The position numbers and the translations under genes are program-made. A model generated the notes under the pieces. It saw only the letters and a program-made list of their open reading frames with translations, did not search any database and had not been told where the DNA came from. A DNA stretch of 64,000 nt from Roseococcus suduntuyensis (GTDB lineage: Bacteria; Pseudomonadota; Alphaproteobacteria; Acetobacterales; Acetobacteraceae): assembly GCF_014196305.1 (NCBI RefSeq), contig NZ_JACIDJ010000001.1, positions 62,001 through 126,000 of the forward strand, read 5' to 3'. Position 1 is the stretch's first letter, and every line of letters starts with the position of its first letter. Shown here piece after piece: positions 26,910-36,451 of the stretch.

Positions 26910-27890
26910 ATGACCGACGCCATCACCTCACGCCGAATGCTGCTCGCCGCGGGCTTCGGCACCGCGGCCGCCCTGCCGGCACGCGCCGCCTGGACGCCCA
27001 GCCAGCCCGTCCGGCTGCTGATCGGCTTTCCGCCCGGCGGGGCGGTGGACATCGTGATCCGCATCGTCGCCGAGGGGATGCTGCGCCTGCGCGGCGTCGC
27101 GACCGTGCCGGAGGTGCGCAGCGGCGCCTATGGCTTCATCGCGGCCCAGGGCGCGGCCCGGGCAACGCCCGACGGCTACACCCTGGCCAGCGCCATCATG
27201 GGCAACATGTCCGTCGCACCCGTCATGCCCGGGGTGGCGGTGCCCTTCGACCTGGACCGGGAACTGGTGCCGGTCTCCAACCTCGCCGGCACGCCCATGG
27301 CGCTGGTGGCGCGGCCCGATGCCCCCTTCGCCGACCTCCAGGGCCTGGCCAGCTTCGCGCGGGAGCGTGACGGCGCGGCCACCTATGCCTCGGGTGGCAC
27401 CGGCTCGATCAACCACCTGGCGGGCGCCTTGCTGGCGGGGGTGCTGGGCGTGCGGATGACGCACGTGCCCTATCGCGGCGGGGCGCCCGCCGTGCTCGAC
27501 GTGACGGCGGGGCGGGTGGATGTGATGGTGGCGAACCTCGCCGAGGTCGCGGGCCAGCTTCGCGCGGGGCAGCTCAAGGGCATCGGCATCACGGCCGCGC
27601 AGCCCAGCGCCATGGCGCCCGACCTCACGCCCCTCGCCGCCCGCGTGCCGCAGCTCGACATCACCAACTGGTTCGGACTGGTGGGCCCCGCGGCGCTGCC
27701 GGCCGATGTCCGGAGCGGCCTCGCCGACCTTTTCGACGCGGTCCTGCGCGATGCGCAGACCGCGAACACCCTGCGGCAGCGGGGCCTCGAACCGCTGCCC
27801 GAGGCGGGCCCCGCCTTCCAGGCCCGCATCCGCCGCGACCGCGAGCGCTGGCGGCAGGTGATCGAGGCCAACGCCATCCGCAGCGACTGA
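26910..27890 (+). CDS. Bug-family tripartite tricarboxylate transporter receptor
   Basis: A 326-residue periplasmic binding protein. Twin-Arg-like start TSRRMLLAAGFGTAAALPARAA (residues 8-29) as signal peptide; then PSQPVRLLIGFPPGGAVDIVIR, GAYGFIAAQGAARATPDGYTLA, MTHVPYRGGAPAVLDVTAGRVDVM. The second conserved stretch lacks the usual ENRPGAGG, reading VPEVRSGAYG, so the ligand pocket may differ. ATG at 26910 behind ggaagg; the frame's TTG six bases earlier is ignored. First gene of the hyu cluster, and probably delivers its substrate, but no permease is encoded nearby. Confidence 0.85.
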   Translation: MTDAITSRRMLLAAGFGTAAALPARAAWTPSQPVRLLIGFPPGGAVDIVIRIVAEGMLRLRGVATVPEVRSGAYGFIAAQGAARATPDGYTLASAIMGNMSVAPVMPGVAVPFDLDRELVPVSNLAGTPMALVARPDAPFADLQGLASFARERDGAATYASGGTGSINHLAGALLAGVLGVRMTHVPYRGGAPAVLDVTAGRVDVMVANLAEVAGQLRAGQLKGIGITAAQPSAMAPDLTPLAARVPQLDITNWFGLVGPAALPADVRSGLADLFDAVLRDAQTANTLRQRGLEPLPEAGPAFQARIRRDRERWRQVIEANAIRSD

Positions 27891-27955
27891 ACCGCGGCCA
27901 CGACGGGGCGGCCCGTGCCCAGCAAGGCGCCATGCGCGCAAGGATATGGAAGTTC

Positions 27956-30028
27956 ATGACAGCGTCACTTTCCCTCGGCATCGACATCGGCGGCACCTTC
28001 ACCGACCTCGTCCTGCTCGACCCGTCCGATGGCCGCATCGTCATCTGGAAGGAGAGCACCACGCCCGACGAACCTGCCCGCGGGGCCATGACGGGCGTGG
28101 CCCGGCTGCTGGAGAAGGCGGGCGTGGCGCCCGGCCGCGTGGGCCGCGTGGTGCACGCGACGACGCTGTTCACCAACGCGCTGATCGAGCGCAAGGGCGC
28201 CCCCACCGGGCTGCTGACCACCGCGGGCTTCGCCGACGTGCTGGAGATCGGGCGCGAGCGGAAATACGAGCTCTACGACCTGTTCCTGGAGATGCCGCAG
28301 CCCCTCGTGCCCCGCCCCTGGCGGCGCGAGGCGCGCGAGCGCCTGGCCCCGGACGGCACGGTCGAGGTGCCGCTCGATGTGGACGCGCTGCTGGAGGAGG
28401 TGGCGCTGCTGGTCGCGCAGGGTGTCACCAGCCTCGCGGTCTGCTTCCTGCACGCCTATGCGAACCCCGTGCATGAGCGTGCGGCGGCGGCGGCCATCGC
28501 CGCGCGCTTCCCGGGGCTTTCCCTCTCGCTCTCGGCCGACATCGCGCCCGAGATCAGGGAATATCCGCGCACCGTCACCACCGTCGCCAATGCCTATGTG
28601 CGCCCGCTCGCCGAGACCTATCTCGACCGGCTGGAGGCGGAGCTGAAGCACGCCGGCATCCCGGGCGAGCTGTTCCTCATGCTGTCCAGCGGCGGGTTGA
28701 CCCATGTGGCGGAGGCCAAGCGCGCCCCGGTCCAGCTGCTGGAGAGCGGCCCCGCGGCCGGCGCGCTGGCCGGCGCCTGGTTCGGCCGCCAGGCGGGGCT
28801 GGACCGGGTGCTCGCCTTCGACATGGGCGGCACCACCGCGAAGCTCGCCCTGGTGGACGAAGGGGAGCCGCTGGTCGCCTGGGGCTTCGAGGCGGCGCGC
28901 ACCAAGCGCTTCCTGCGCGGCAGCGGCCTGCCCATCCAGATCGCGACGGTGGAGCTGATCGAGATCGGCGCGGGCGGCGGCTCCATCGCGCGGCGCAGCG
29001 AACTCGGCACGCTGCATGTGGGCCCCGAAAGCGCGGGCGCGCAGCCTGGCCCCGTCTGCTACGGAAGGGGCGGCACCGAACCCACCGTGACCGACGCCGA
29101 TCTCGCCCTTGGCTACCTCAACGGCGATTTCTTCCTGGGCGGGGCCATGCGCATCGACGCCAACACGGCCACCGATGCGCTGGGCGCGCTGGCGGGGCGC
29201 ATCGCGCTCGATGCGTCGCGCGCGGCCTTCGGCGTGCATGACGTGGTGAACGAGAACATGGCGGGGGCGGCGCGCGTCGCGATCGCCGAGCGCGGGCGTG
29301 TCCCGCGCGACTATGCGCTGCTGGCCACTGGCGGGGCCGCGCCGGTGCATGCCTGGCAGGTGGGCGGGAAGCTCGGCATCGGCCGGGTCATCTGCCCGCC
29401 CGGCGCCGGGGTGGGCAGCACCATCGGCATGCTGATGGCACCCGCACGCGTGGACCGCGTGGCCTCCTTCAACCAGTCGGTCGCGGCGGCGGACTGGGCC
29501 GGGGCGGAGCGCCTGCTGGCCGCGCTGGAGACGGAAGCCGCCGCCATCATCCGCGCGAGCGGCGCCGATGTCGAACGGCGCACCACCCGCCGCCTCGCTG
29601 ACATGCGCTATGTGGGCCAGGGCTCCGAGATCACGGTCGTCCTGCCCGATCCCTTGTCGGAGCAAGCCGTGCTCGCGACCTTCGAGGCCGCCTATCGCCG
29701 CCTGTTCGGCCGCACGCCGCCCGGCGCCGCGGCGCAGTTCGTGGCGCTGCGCCTGTCGCTGGCGGCACCCATGCCGGGCGCGGGCTCGACCCTGCGGTTG
29801 CAGACCCACGCGGCGGACACCGCGCTGAAGGGCCGCCGCCCCGTGCATTTCCCGGAAGCCGAGGGGATGGTCGAGACCCCCGTCTATGACCGCTACGCGC
29901 TGGCCGCCGGCACGCAGCTGCCCGGGCCCGCCGTGTTCGAGGAGGACGAAAGCACCTTCGTCGTGGGCCCCGACGCGCGGATCAGCGTCCTGCCCGACCT
30001 TTCGATCCTGGCCGAGCGGCTGAGCTGA
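27956..30028 (+). CDS. hyuA: Hydantoinase/oxoprolinase subunit A, copy 1
   Basis: A 690-residue HyuA subunit, an ATP-dependent amide-ring opener when paired with HyuB (5-oxoprolinase, N-methylhydantoinase, acetone carboxylase relatives). ASKHA nucleotide-binding motifs: GIDIGGTFTDLVLL (residues 7-20) and AFDMGGTTAKLALV near 288; VHATTLFTNALIER near 63; a C-terminal block RRLADMRYVGQGSEITVVLP. ATG at 27956 with aaggat upstream is preferred to the ATG 24 bp earlier. hyuB starts 2 bp after the stop. Very similar to the second copy at 34337-36451. The substrate cannot be told from sequence. Confidence 0.88.
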   Translation: MTASLSLGIDIGGTFTDLVLLDPSDGRIVIWKESTTPDEPARGAMTGVARLLEKAGVAPGRVGRVVHATTLFTNALIERKGAPTGLLTTAGFADVLEIGRERKYELYDLFLEMPQPLVPRPWRREARERLAPDGTVEVPLDVDALLEEVALLVAQGVTSLAVCFLHAYANPVHERAAAAAIAARFPGLSLSLSADIAPEIREYPRTVTTVANAYVRPLAETYLDRLEAELKHAGIPGELFLMLSSGGLTHVAEAKRAPVQLLESGPAAGALAGAWFGRQAGLDRVLAFDMGGTTAKLALVDEGEPLVAWGFEAARTKRFLRGSGLPIQIATVELIEIGAGGGSIARRSELGTLHVGPESAGAQPGPVCYGRGGTEPTVTDADLALGYLNGDFFLGGAMRIDANTATDALGALAGRIALDASRAAFGVHDVVNENMAGAARVAIAERGRVPRDYALLATGGAAPVHAWQVGGKLGIGRVICPPGAGVGSTIGMLMAPARVDRVASFNQSVAAADWAGAERLLAALETEAAAIIRASGADVERRTTRRLADMRYVGQGSEITVVLPDPLSEQAVLATFEAAYRRLFGRTPPGAAAQFVALRLSLAAPMPGAGSTLRLQTHAADTALKGRRPVHFPEAEGMVETPVYDRYALAAGTQLPGPAVFEEDESTFVVGPDARISVLPDLSILAERLS

Positions 30029-30030
30029 GG

Positions 30031-31674
30031 ATGCCCGACATGGAACACACCCCCCGCAGCTTCGACGCGGTCGAGCTGGAACTGCTCTGGCGCCGCCTGA
30101 TCTCGCTGGTGGACGAGGCGGCGGCGGCGCTGGTCCGCACCTCCTTCTCGACGCTGGTGCGCGAGAGCTATGACTTCTCCTGCGTGGTCACGGATGCCGA
30201 GGGCCAGTCGCTCGTGCAGGCGACCGAGAGCATCCCGAGCTTCATCGGTACCCTGCCCGAGACGGTGAAGCACTTCCTGCGCTTCTTCCCCGCCGAGGCG
30301 CTTCGCCCCGGCGACGTGCTGATCACGAACGACCTGTGGCTCGGCACCGGCCACCTGCCCGACATCACGGTGGCCAAGCCCATCTTCCGCCATGGCCGCC
30401 TGGTGGCATTCAGCGCTTCCACCGCGCACGCGCCGGACATCGGCGGCAAGATCCGCAGCCCCGAGCCGCGCGAGGTGTTCGAGGAAGGGTTGCAGATCCC
30501 GCCCATGAAGCTGCTCCGCGCGGGCGAGCCGGACGAGACGCTGGTCGCCATCATCCGCAAGAACGTCCGCACGCCCGAACAGACCATGGGCGACCTCTGG
30601 GCGCAGGTCGTGGCCCTCGACCTGATGGAGGAGAGGCTGCACGTCCTGATGGAGCAGGCCGGGCTGCACGACCTGTCGGACCTCGCGCGGGAGGTGCAGG
30701 CGCGCTGCGAGAACGCGATGCGCGCGGCCATCGCCGCCCTGCCGGACGGTACCTACCACAGCGCGTTGCAGACCGACGGGCTGCTGGACAAGCCCGTGAC
30801 GCTGCGCATGGCGCTCACCATCGCGGGTGACCGCATCGAGGTGGACTACAGCGGCACCGACCCGCAGGTGGACCGCGCGATCAACTGCGCGCTCTGCTAC
30901 ACCTATGCCATGACGATGTATGGGGTGAAGGTCTGCACCACCCCCACCCTGCCCAACAATGAGGGCGCCTGGCGCCCCATCTCGGTCAAGGCGCCCGAGG
31001 GGTGCATCGTGAACCCCGTCTTCCCGGCCTCGGGCGGGTCGCGCATGCTGATCGGCCATTACCTGCCCATGCTGGTCTTCGGCTGCCTGGGCCAGGTGGT
31101 GCCCGAGCGCGTGATGGCCGCCTGCGGCTCGCCCATGTGGGGCATGAACCAGTCGGGCGTGAACGCGGCCGGCAAGCCCTACGCGAACATGTTCTTCTTC
31201 AACGGGGGCATGGGCGGGAACGTGCATGGGGATGGCATTTCATGCCTCTCCTGGCCCTCCAACGTCTCCTCCACACCGGTCGAGATCAGCGAGCACATCG
31301 CCCCCCTGCGCATCCACCACAAGCGGCTGCGCCCGGACAGCGGCGGGCCGGGGCGGCACAGGGGCGGGCTCGGTCAGGAAATCCTGATCGAGAGCCGCTC
31401 CGACACCCCCATCGCCGTCTCCTTCCTGGCCGAGCGCACCATCTTCCCGGCCTTCGGCATCGAGGGCGGGCAGGCCGGCGCGCCCGGCATGCTGCGCATC
31501 AATGGCGAGAAGGTGGACCCCAAGCGCCAATACGTCCTGCAACGGGGCGAGACGGTGCTGCTCGCCACGCCGGGCGGCGGGGGCCATGGCGACCCTGGCC
31601 TGCGGGGCCCGGGCGCGCTCGCGGCCGACCTCGCCTCCGGCCACGTCACCGACCCCGCACCCTACGGCCGATGA
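30031..31674 (+). CDS. hyuB: Hydantoinase/oxoprolinase subunit B, copy 1
   Basis: A 547-residue HyuB subunit, partner of the preceding HyuA. Family blocks: LWRRLISLVDEAAAALVRTSFS near residue 17, DVLITNDLWLGTGHLPDITV near 97, AHAPDIGGKIRS near 130, CLSWPSNVSSTPVEISEHIAPL near 405, GGPGRHRGGLGQEILIES near 437, and LATPGGGGHGDP at the C terminus. Full length, no breaks. The next gene, a Bug receptor, starts 65 bp downstream on the same strand, so the cluster is probably one long transcript. Confidence 0.88.
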   Translation: MPDMEHTPRSFDAVELELLWRRLISLVDEAAAALVRTSFSTLVRESYDFSCVVTDAEGQSLVQATESIPSFIGTLPETVKHFLRFFPAEALRPGDVLITNDLWLGTGHLPDITVAKPIFRHGRLVAFSASTAHAPDIGGKIRSPEPREVFEEGLQIPPMKLLRAGEPDETLVAIIRKNVRTPEQTMGDLWAQVVALDLMEERLHVLMEQAGLHDLSDLAREVQARCENAMRAAIAALPDGTYHSALQTDGLLDKPVTLRMALTIAGDRIEVDYSGTDPQVDRAINCALCYTYAMTMYGVKVCTTPTLPNNEGAWRPISVKAPEGCIVNPVFPASGGSRMLIGHYLPMLVFGCLGQVVPERVMAACGSPMWGMNQSGVNAAGKPYANMFFFNGGMGGNVHGDGISCLSWPSNVSSTPVEISEHIAPLRIHHKRLRPDSGGPGRHRGGLGQEILIESRSDTPIAVSFLAERTIFPAFGIEGGQAGAPGMLRINGEKVDPKRQYVLQRGETVLLATPGGGGHGDPGLRGPGALAADLASGHVTDPAPYGR

Positions 31675-31739
31675 CGGCGCCCTGCGGCGCCCCACCGGCA
31701 TCACCCGCTTTCGGACCAGAACAGGGAAGGATGAACATC

Positions 31740-32720
31740 ATGCGTAGACGCAGCCTCGCACTCCTGCCGCTTGCCACGGCGCTCGGCGCCGCGCCGCTGG
31801 GCGCGCCTTTCGCCCAGACGGCGGCCTTCCCCACGCGGCCGGTGCGCATCGTGGTGCCCTTCGCCGCCGGGGGCACGGCCGATGTGCTGGCCCGGCTGGT
31901 GGGGGAGCGCCTCTCGGCCAAGTGGGGTCAGCCCGTGCTGGTGGAGAACCGGCCTGGCGCGGGCGGCAATATCGGCGCGGAGCAGGTGGCGCGCGCGGCG
32001 GGTGATGGCCACACTCTGCTGCTGGGCACCATCGGCATCCATGCCGCCAGCTCGATCTATGCGCGCCTGCCCTACAACCCGGACACCGATCTCGCACCCG
32101 TCACGGTGCTGGCCGAGATGCCCAACGCCCTCATCGTCCACCCCTCGGTGCCGGCGCAGAATCTCCGGGAACTGATCGCGCTGGCACGGGCGCAGCCCGG
32201 TGCCCTCACCTTCGGCTCGGCCGGCAGCGGCAGTTCCACCCACATGGCGGGCGAGCTGTTCATGCAGGTGGCCGGCGTGCAGATGACGCATGTGCCCTAT
32301 CGCGGCAGCTCCGCCGCCCTGACCGACCTGATGGCCGGCAGCATCCAGCTGATGTTCGAGAACGTGCCGACCGTGCCGCCCCTGGCCCGCGCGGGCAGCG
32401 TGCGGGCGCTGGCCGTCACCTCGGCCGAGGCGGTGGACGCGCTGCCCGGCGTGCCGCCCGCGACGCAGGCGGGCCTGCCCGACTATGTGGCGACCGCCTG
32501 GATGACGCTGGCCGCCCCCGCCAGCGTGCCCGCGCCGCTGCTCCAGCGCCTGAACGCCGACACGGTGGCCGTGCTGAACGAACCCGCCATCCAGGACCGG
32601 CTGCGGCAGCTCGGCGCCATCAAGCGCGGCCTGTCGGTCGAGGAAAGCCGCCGCTTCTTCGCGGAGGAGACGCGCAAATGGACACGCGTGATCCAGACCG
32701 CCAACATCAGGGTGAACTGA
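31740..32720 (+). CDS. Bug-family tripartite tricarboxylate transporter receptor
   Basis: A 326-residue periplasmic binding protein lying between two hyu pairs. Signal peptide RRRSLALLPLATALGAAPLG (to about residue 27), then PTRPVRIVVPFAAGGTADVLARL, VLVENRPGAGGNIGAEQVARAAGDGHT, MTHVPYRGSSAALTDLMAGSIQLM and C-terminal WTRVIQTANIRVN. ATG at 31740 is chosen because gggaagg sits nine bases upstream; the ATG at 31731 touches the ribosome site. hyuB copy 2 follows by 3 bp. Its position suggests it binds the substrate of the flanking enzymes. Confidence 0.88.
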   Translation: MRRRSLALLPLATALGAAPLGAPFAQTAAFPTRPVRIVVPFAAGGTADVLARLVGERLSAKWGQPVLVENRPGAGGNIGAEQVARAAGDGHTLLLGTIGIHAASSIYARLPYNPDTDLAPVTVLAEMPNALIVHPSVPAQNLRELIALARAQPGALTFGSAGSGSSTHMAGELFMQVAGVQMTHVPYRGSSAALTDLMAGSIQLMFENVPTVPPLARAGSVRALAVTSAEAVDALPGVPPATQAGLPDYVATAWMTLAAPASVPAPLLQRLNADTVAVLNEPAIQDRLRQLGAIKRGLSVEESRRFFAEETRKWTRVIQTANIRVN

Positions 32721-32723
32721 GGA

Positions 32724-34340
32724 ATGGCTACGGCGCCGCGGGCCTTCGATCCCGTCCTGCTCGAACTGCTCTGGACCCGCCTCGCCTCGTCGGTGGACGA
32801 GGCCGCCGCGGCGCTGCTGCGCACCTCCTTCTCCACCATCGTGCGCGAATCCCACGACTTCGCCTGCGTGCTGGCCGATGCGCAGGGCCGCTCGCTGGTG
32901 CAGGCGACGGATGGCGTGCCCTCCTTCCTCTGCACCGTGCCGCGCACCATGCGGCACTTCCTCGACGAATACCCGGCCGAGACGCTGGCGCCGGGCGATG
33001 TGCTGCTGACCAACGACATCTGGATGGGCACGGGGCACCTGCCCGACATCACGGTGGCGCGCCCGGTCTTCCGCCAGGGCCGCCTGGTCGCCTTCGCGGG
33101 CTCGGCCGCGCATGCGCCGGACATCGGCGGGCGCATCCGCACCGCCGAAAGCCGCGAGGTGTTCGAGGAAGGCCTGCAAATCCCGCCGCTCAAGGCCGTG
33201 CGGGCGGGCGTGCTGGACGACACCTTCGCGCGCATGCTGCGCAAGAACACGCGCGTGCCCGACCAGGTGATGGGCGACCTCTTCGCCCAGTTCACCGCGC
33301 TGGAGCTGATGGAGCGCCGGCTGCTGGCGCTGATGGACGAATACGGCCTCGATGACCTCGAAGCGCTGGCCCTGGAGATCCAGTCGCGCTCCGAACGGGC
33401 CATGCGCGCGGCCATCCGCGAGGTGCCGGACGGGACCTATCGCGGCGAGGTGCTGACCGACGGCCTCGCCCAGCCCATCCGCCTCGTGCTCGCGCTGCAC
33501 AAGCGGGGCGATGGCATCGTGGCCGACTATACGGGCACCGACGCGCAGGTGCCGCGCGGCATCAATGTCTGCCTCTCCTACACCTTCGCCTACACCGCCT
33601 TCGCCCTGAAGGCGGCGCTGTGCCCGGAGGTGCCCAACAACGAGGGCGCGTTCCGGCCCGTGACGGTGGAGGCGCCGCGCGGCTGCATCCTGAACTCGAC
33701 GCCACCCGCAGCCGGCGCCAACCGGGCGCTGACCGGACACTTCCTGCCGCCGCTGATCTTGTCCGCGCTGGCGCAAGCCATCCCGGAGCGCGTCATCGCG
33801 GGTGTGGGCTCGCCGCTCTGGAGCCTGAACTTCGCCGGCCAGCGCGCGGATGGCAGCACCACCGCGAACCACTTCTTCATGAATGGCGGCTACGGCGCCT
33901 CCGCCCTGCGCGACGGACCCAATGTGCTCTCCTGGCCGAGCAACGTCTCGGCCGCGCCCGTCGAGATGATCGAGCAGCACAACCCCTTCCGCGTGCGCCA
34001 CCGCCGGCTGCGCGTGGGCACGGGCGGGCGGGGCCGGCACCGCGGGGGCACCGGGCAGGAATGGCTGTTCGAGAACCGCGCGGCGGGCCCCGTCGCCGTC
34101 ACCTTCATGGCCGAGCGCACCCGCATCGAGGCCGCAGCCCCGGGGCTCGCGGGCGGGGAGGCCGGCACGCCCGGCGCGGTGCTGGTCAATGGCGTGGCGG
34201 TGGACCCCAAGCGCCAGCACATCCTGGAGCCTGGCGACACGGTGGAGCTGCGCACGCCAGGCGGCGGCGGCTTCGGCCCGCCCGCCGAGCGCGACCCCGC
34301 GGCCATCGCCGCCGACATCGAGGATGGCTTCGTCGCATGA
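32724..34340 (+). CDS. hyuB: Hydantoinase/oxoprolinase subunit B, copy 2
   Basis: A 538-residue HyuB subunit clearly paralogous to the copy at 30031-31674 (shared LLRTSFSTIVRESHDFACV, TNDIWMGTGHLPDITVARPVF, AHAPDIGGRIRTAE, LRTPGGGGFGPP). Gene order in this pair is hyuB then hyuA, the reverse of the first pair. The stop overlaps the hyuA copy 2 start (ATGA), so stoichiometric synthesis is expected. Substitutions spread along the whole length suggest an old duplication or separate acquisition, not a recent tandem copy. Confidence 0.88.
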   Translation: MATAPRAFDPVLLELLWTRLASSVDEAAAALLRTSFSTIVRESHDFACVLADAQGRSLVQATDGVPSFLCTVPRTMRHFLDEYPAETLAPGDVLLTNDIWMGTGHLPDITVARPVFRQGRLVAFAGSAAHAPDIGGRIRTAESREVFEEGLQIPPLKAVRAGVLDDTFARMLRKNTRVPDQVMGDLFAQFTALELMERRLLALMDEYGLDDLEALALEIQSRSERAMRAAIREVPDGTYRGEVLTDGLAQPIRLVLALHKRGDGIVADYTGTDAQVPRGINVCLSYTFAYTAFALKAALCPEVPNNEGAFRPVTVEAPRGCILNSTPPAAGANRALTGHFLPPLILSALAQAIPERVIAGVGSPLWSLNFAGQRADGSTTANHFFMNGGYGASALRDGPNVLSWPSNVSAAPVEMIEQHNPFRVRHRRLRVGTGGRGRHRGGTGQEWLFENRAAGPVAVTFMAERTRIEAAAPGLAGGEAGTPGAVLVNGVAVDPKRQHILEPGDTVELRTPGGGGFGPPAERDPAAIAADIEDGFVA

Positions 34341-36451
34341 GCGCCCCGCATCTCGCCCTCGCCGTGGACATCGGCGGCACCTTCACGGATGTGGTGGTGC
34401 TGGACCAGCGCACGGGCCGCTTCCACGCCCACAAGGAGCTGACCACCCCGGACAACCCCGCGCGCGGCGTGGTGACGGGCATCGCGCGGCTCTTCGCGCG
34501 CGAGGCGCTGGCCTGCGCCGATGTGGGGCGCATCGTCCACGCCACCACGCTGTTCACCAATGCCCTCATTGAGCGGCGGGGCGCGCGCACCGGGCTGATC
34601 ACGACGGCGGGTTTCCGCGACACGCTCGAAATCGGGCATGAGCGGAAATACGAGCTCTACGACCTGCATCTGCCCCTGCCGGAACCGCTCGTCCGCCGCA
34701 GCCTGCGCGAGGAGGCGAGCGAGCGCATCGGCCCCGATGGCGGCATCGAACAGCCGCTCGATGCCGGCAGCCTGCGCGCCGCGGCGGCGCGGCTGGTGGA
34801 CAAGGGGGTGGAATCCCTCGCGGTCGTCTTCCTGCACGCCTATGCGAACCCCGCGCATGAACAGGCGGCGGGGCGGATATTGGCCGAGGCGCATCCGGGG
34901 CTGCCGGTCTCGCTCTCCAGCGAGGTCGCGCCGCAGATCCGCGAATACGACCGCACCTCCACCACCGTCGCCAATGCCTACATCAAGCCGCTGGCCGATG
35001 CGTATCTCGGCCGTCTCTCGACGGATCTGCGGGAGCTGGGGCTGCGCGCGCCGCTGTTCATGATGCTGTCCAATGGCGGCCTGACGCATCTGGAGGAGGC
35101 GCAGCGCGTGCCCGTCCAGCTGCTGGAGAGCGGCCCGGCGGCGGGGGCGCTGGCGGCGGCGGTGTTCGGCGCGCGCTCCGGCCTGCGGGACCTGCTGGCC
35201 TTCGACATGGGCGGCACCACCGCCAAGCTCTGCGTGGTGCAGGGGGGCGAGCCGCTGGTCGCGCACCGCTTCGAGGCGGGGCGGGAGCGGCGCTTCACCC
35301 GCGGCAGCGGCCTGCCGCTTGCCATCTCGACGGTGGAGCTCATCGAGATCGGGGCGGGCGGGGGCAGCATCGCGCGGCTGGATGCGCTGGGCCTGCTGAA
35401 GGTGGGCCCGCGCAGCGCGGGGTCCGAGCCCGGGCCGGCCTGCTACGCGCGCGGCGGCACCGCGCCCACCGTGACGGATGGCAACCTGCTGCTCGGCCTG
35501 CTGGACGCGGAGGGCTTCGCCGGCGGGACCATGCGCCTCGATGCCGGCCTGGCCGAACGCGCGGTGGGCGAGGTGGCGACAGAGGGCGGCCTTGCCACGG
35601 CGGAGGCCGCTTCCGGCATCCATGCCGTCGTGAACGAGACGATGGCCGCCGCGGCACGGGTGCATGTGGCGGAGCATGGCCGCGACGCGCGCGACTTCGC
35701 GCTGCTGGTCACGGGCGGCGGCGGGCCGCTGCATGGCTGCGAGGTGGCGCGGCGCCTGGGCATCCGGCGCGTGGTCTGCCCGCCCGCGGCCGGCGTGGCC
35801 TCGGCACTCGGCCTGCTGCTGGCCCCCGCGCGGGTGGACCGGGTGGCGACGCTGGCGCGCACGCTGGACCAGCTTCCGCCCGAGGCGCTGGAGGCCGCCT
35901 TCCAGCGCCTGGAGGAGGAGGCGGGCGCCGTGGTCGCGGCCACGCTCGGCCCCGATGTCCCGCGCGAGGTGCGCCGCGGCGCGGACATGCGCTTCGCCGG
36001 GCAGGGCTACGAGATCGTGGCCGCCCTGCCGCCGGGGCCTTATGGCGCCGCCTCGCTCGCGCCCCTGCGTGACGCCTTCCTCGCGGCCTATGACGCGATC
36101 TTCACGCGCCGCCCGCCGGTGCAGGGCATCGAGTTCGTGAACATCCGCGTCTCGGTCAGCGCGAAGCCGCCCGGATCTTCGCTGGAGCCCGGCCTCGCGG
36201 CCGCACCGACGCCGGTGGGGCAGCGTGGGCTTCGCATCGAGGGAAAGCTGGTGCCCGTGCCCGTCCATGCCCGCGCGGGGCTGGTGGCCGGCGCCCGACT
36301 GCAAGGGCCCGCTTTGGTGGAGGACGGCATGTCCACCCTGGTCCTGCCGCCCGGCGCCGTGGCCTCGGTCGAGGCGAATGGCAACCTGGTCGTCACCCTG
36401 CCCGGGCCGAGGCAGGCGGCGGACACCCCACTGATGGAGCACGCCCCATGA
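34337..36451 (+). CDS. hyuA: Hydantoinase/oxoprolinase subunit A, copy 2
   Basis: A 704-residue HyuA subunit. ASKHA motifs AVDIGGTFTDVVVLD (residues 9-23) and AFDMGGTTAKLCVV near 289; IVHATTLFTNALIERRG near 66; FLHAYANPAHEQAA near 158; VQLLESGPAAGALAAA near 255; RRGADMRFAGQGYEIVAALP near 548. It overlaps its hyuB partner (ATGA) and the crotonase gene downstream (ATGA), so hyuB-hyuA-crotonase is a coupled trio. The start is fixed by the overlap; the longer upstream frame is a shadow of hyuB. Confidence 0.88.
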   Translation: MSAPHLALAVDIGGTFTDVVVLDQRTGRFHAHKELTTPDNPARGVVTGIARLFAREALACADVGRIVHATTLFTNALIERRGARTGLITTAGFRDTLEIGHERKYELYDLHLPLPEPLVRRSLREEASERIGPDGGIEQPLDAGSLRAAAARLVDKGVESLAVVFLHAYANPAHEQAAGRILAEAHPGLPVSLSSEVAPQIREYDRTSTTVANAYIKPLADAYLGRLSTDLRELGLRAPLFMMLSNGGLTHLEEAQRVPVQLLESGPAAGALAAAVFGARSGLRDLLAFDMGGTTAKLCVVQGGEPLVAHRFEAGRERRFTRGSGLPLAISTVELIEIGAGGGSIARLDALGLLKVGPRSAGSEPGPACYARGGTAPTVTDGNLLLGLLDAEGFAGGTMRLDAGLAERAVGEVATEGGLATAEAASGIHAVVNETMAAAARVHVAEHGRDARDFALLVTGGGGPLHGCEVARRLGIRRVVCPPAAGVASALGLLLAPARVDRVATLARTLDQLPPEALEAAFQRLEEEAGAVVAATLGPDVPREVRRGADMRFAGQGYEIVAALPPGPYGAASLAPLRDAFLAAYDAIFTRRPPVQGIEFVNIRVSVSAKPPGSSLEPGLAAAPTPVGQRGLRIEGKLVPVPVHARAGLVAGARLQGPALVEDGMSTLVLPPGAVASVEANGNLVVTLPGPRQAADTPLMEHAP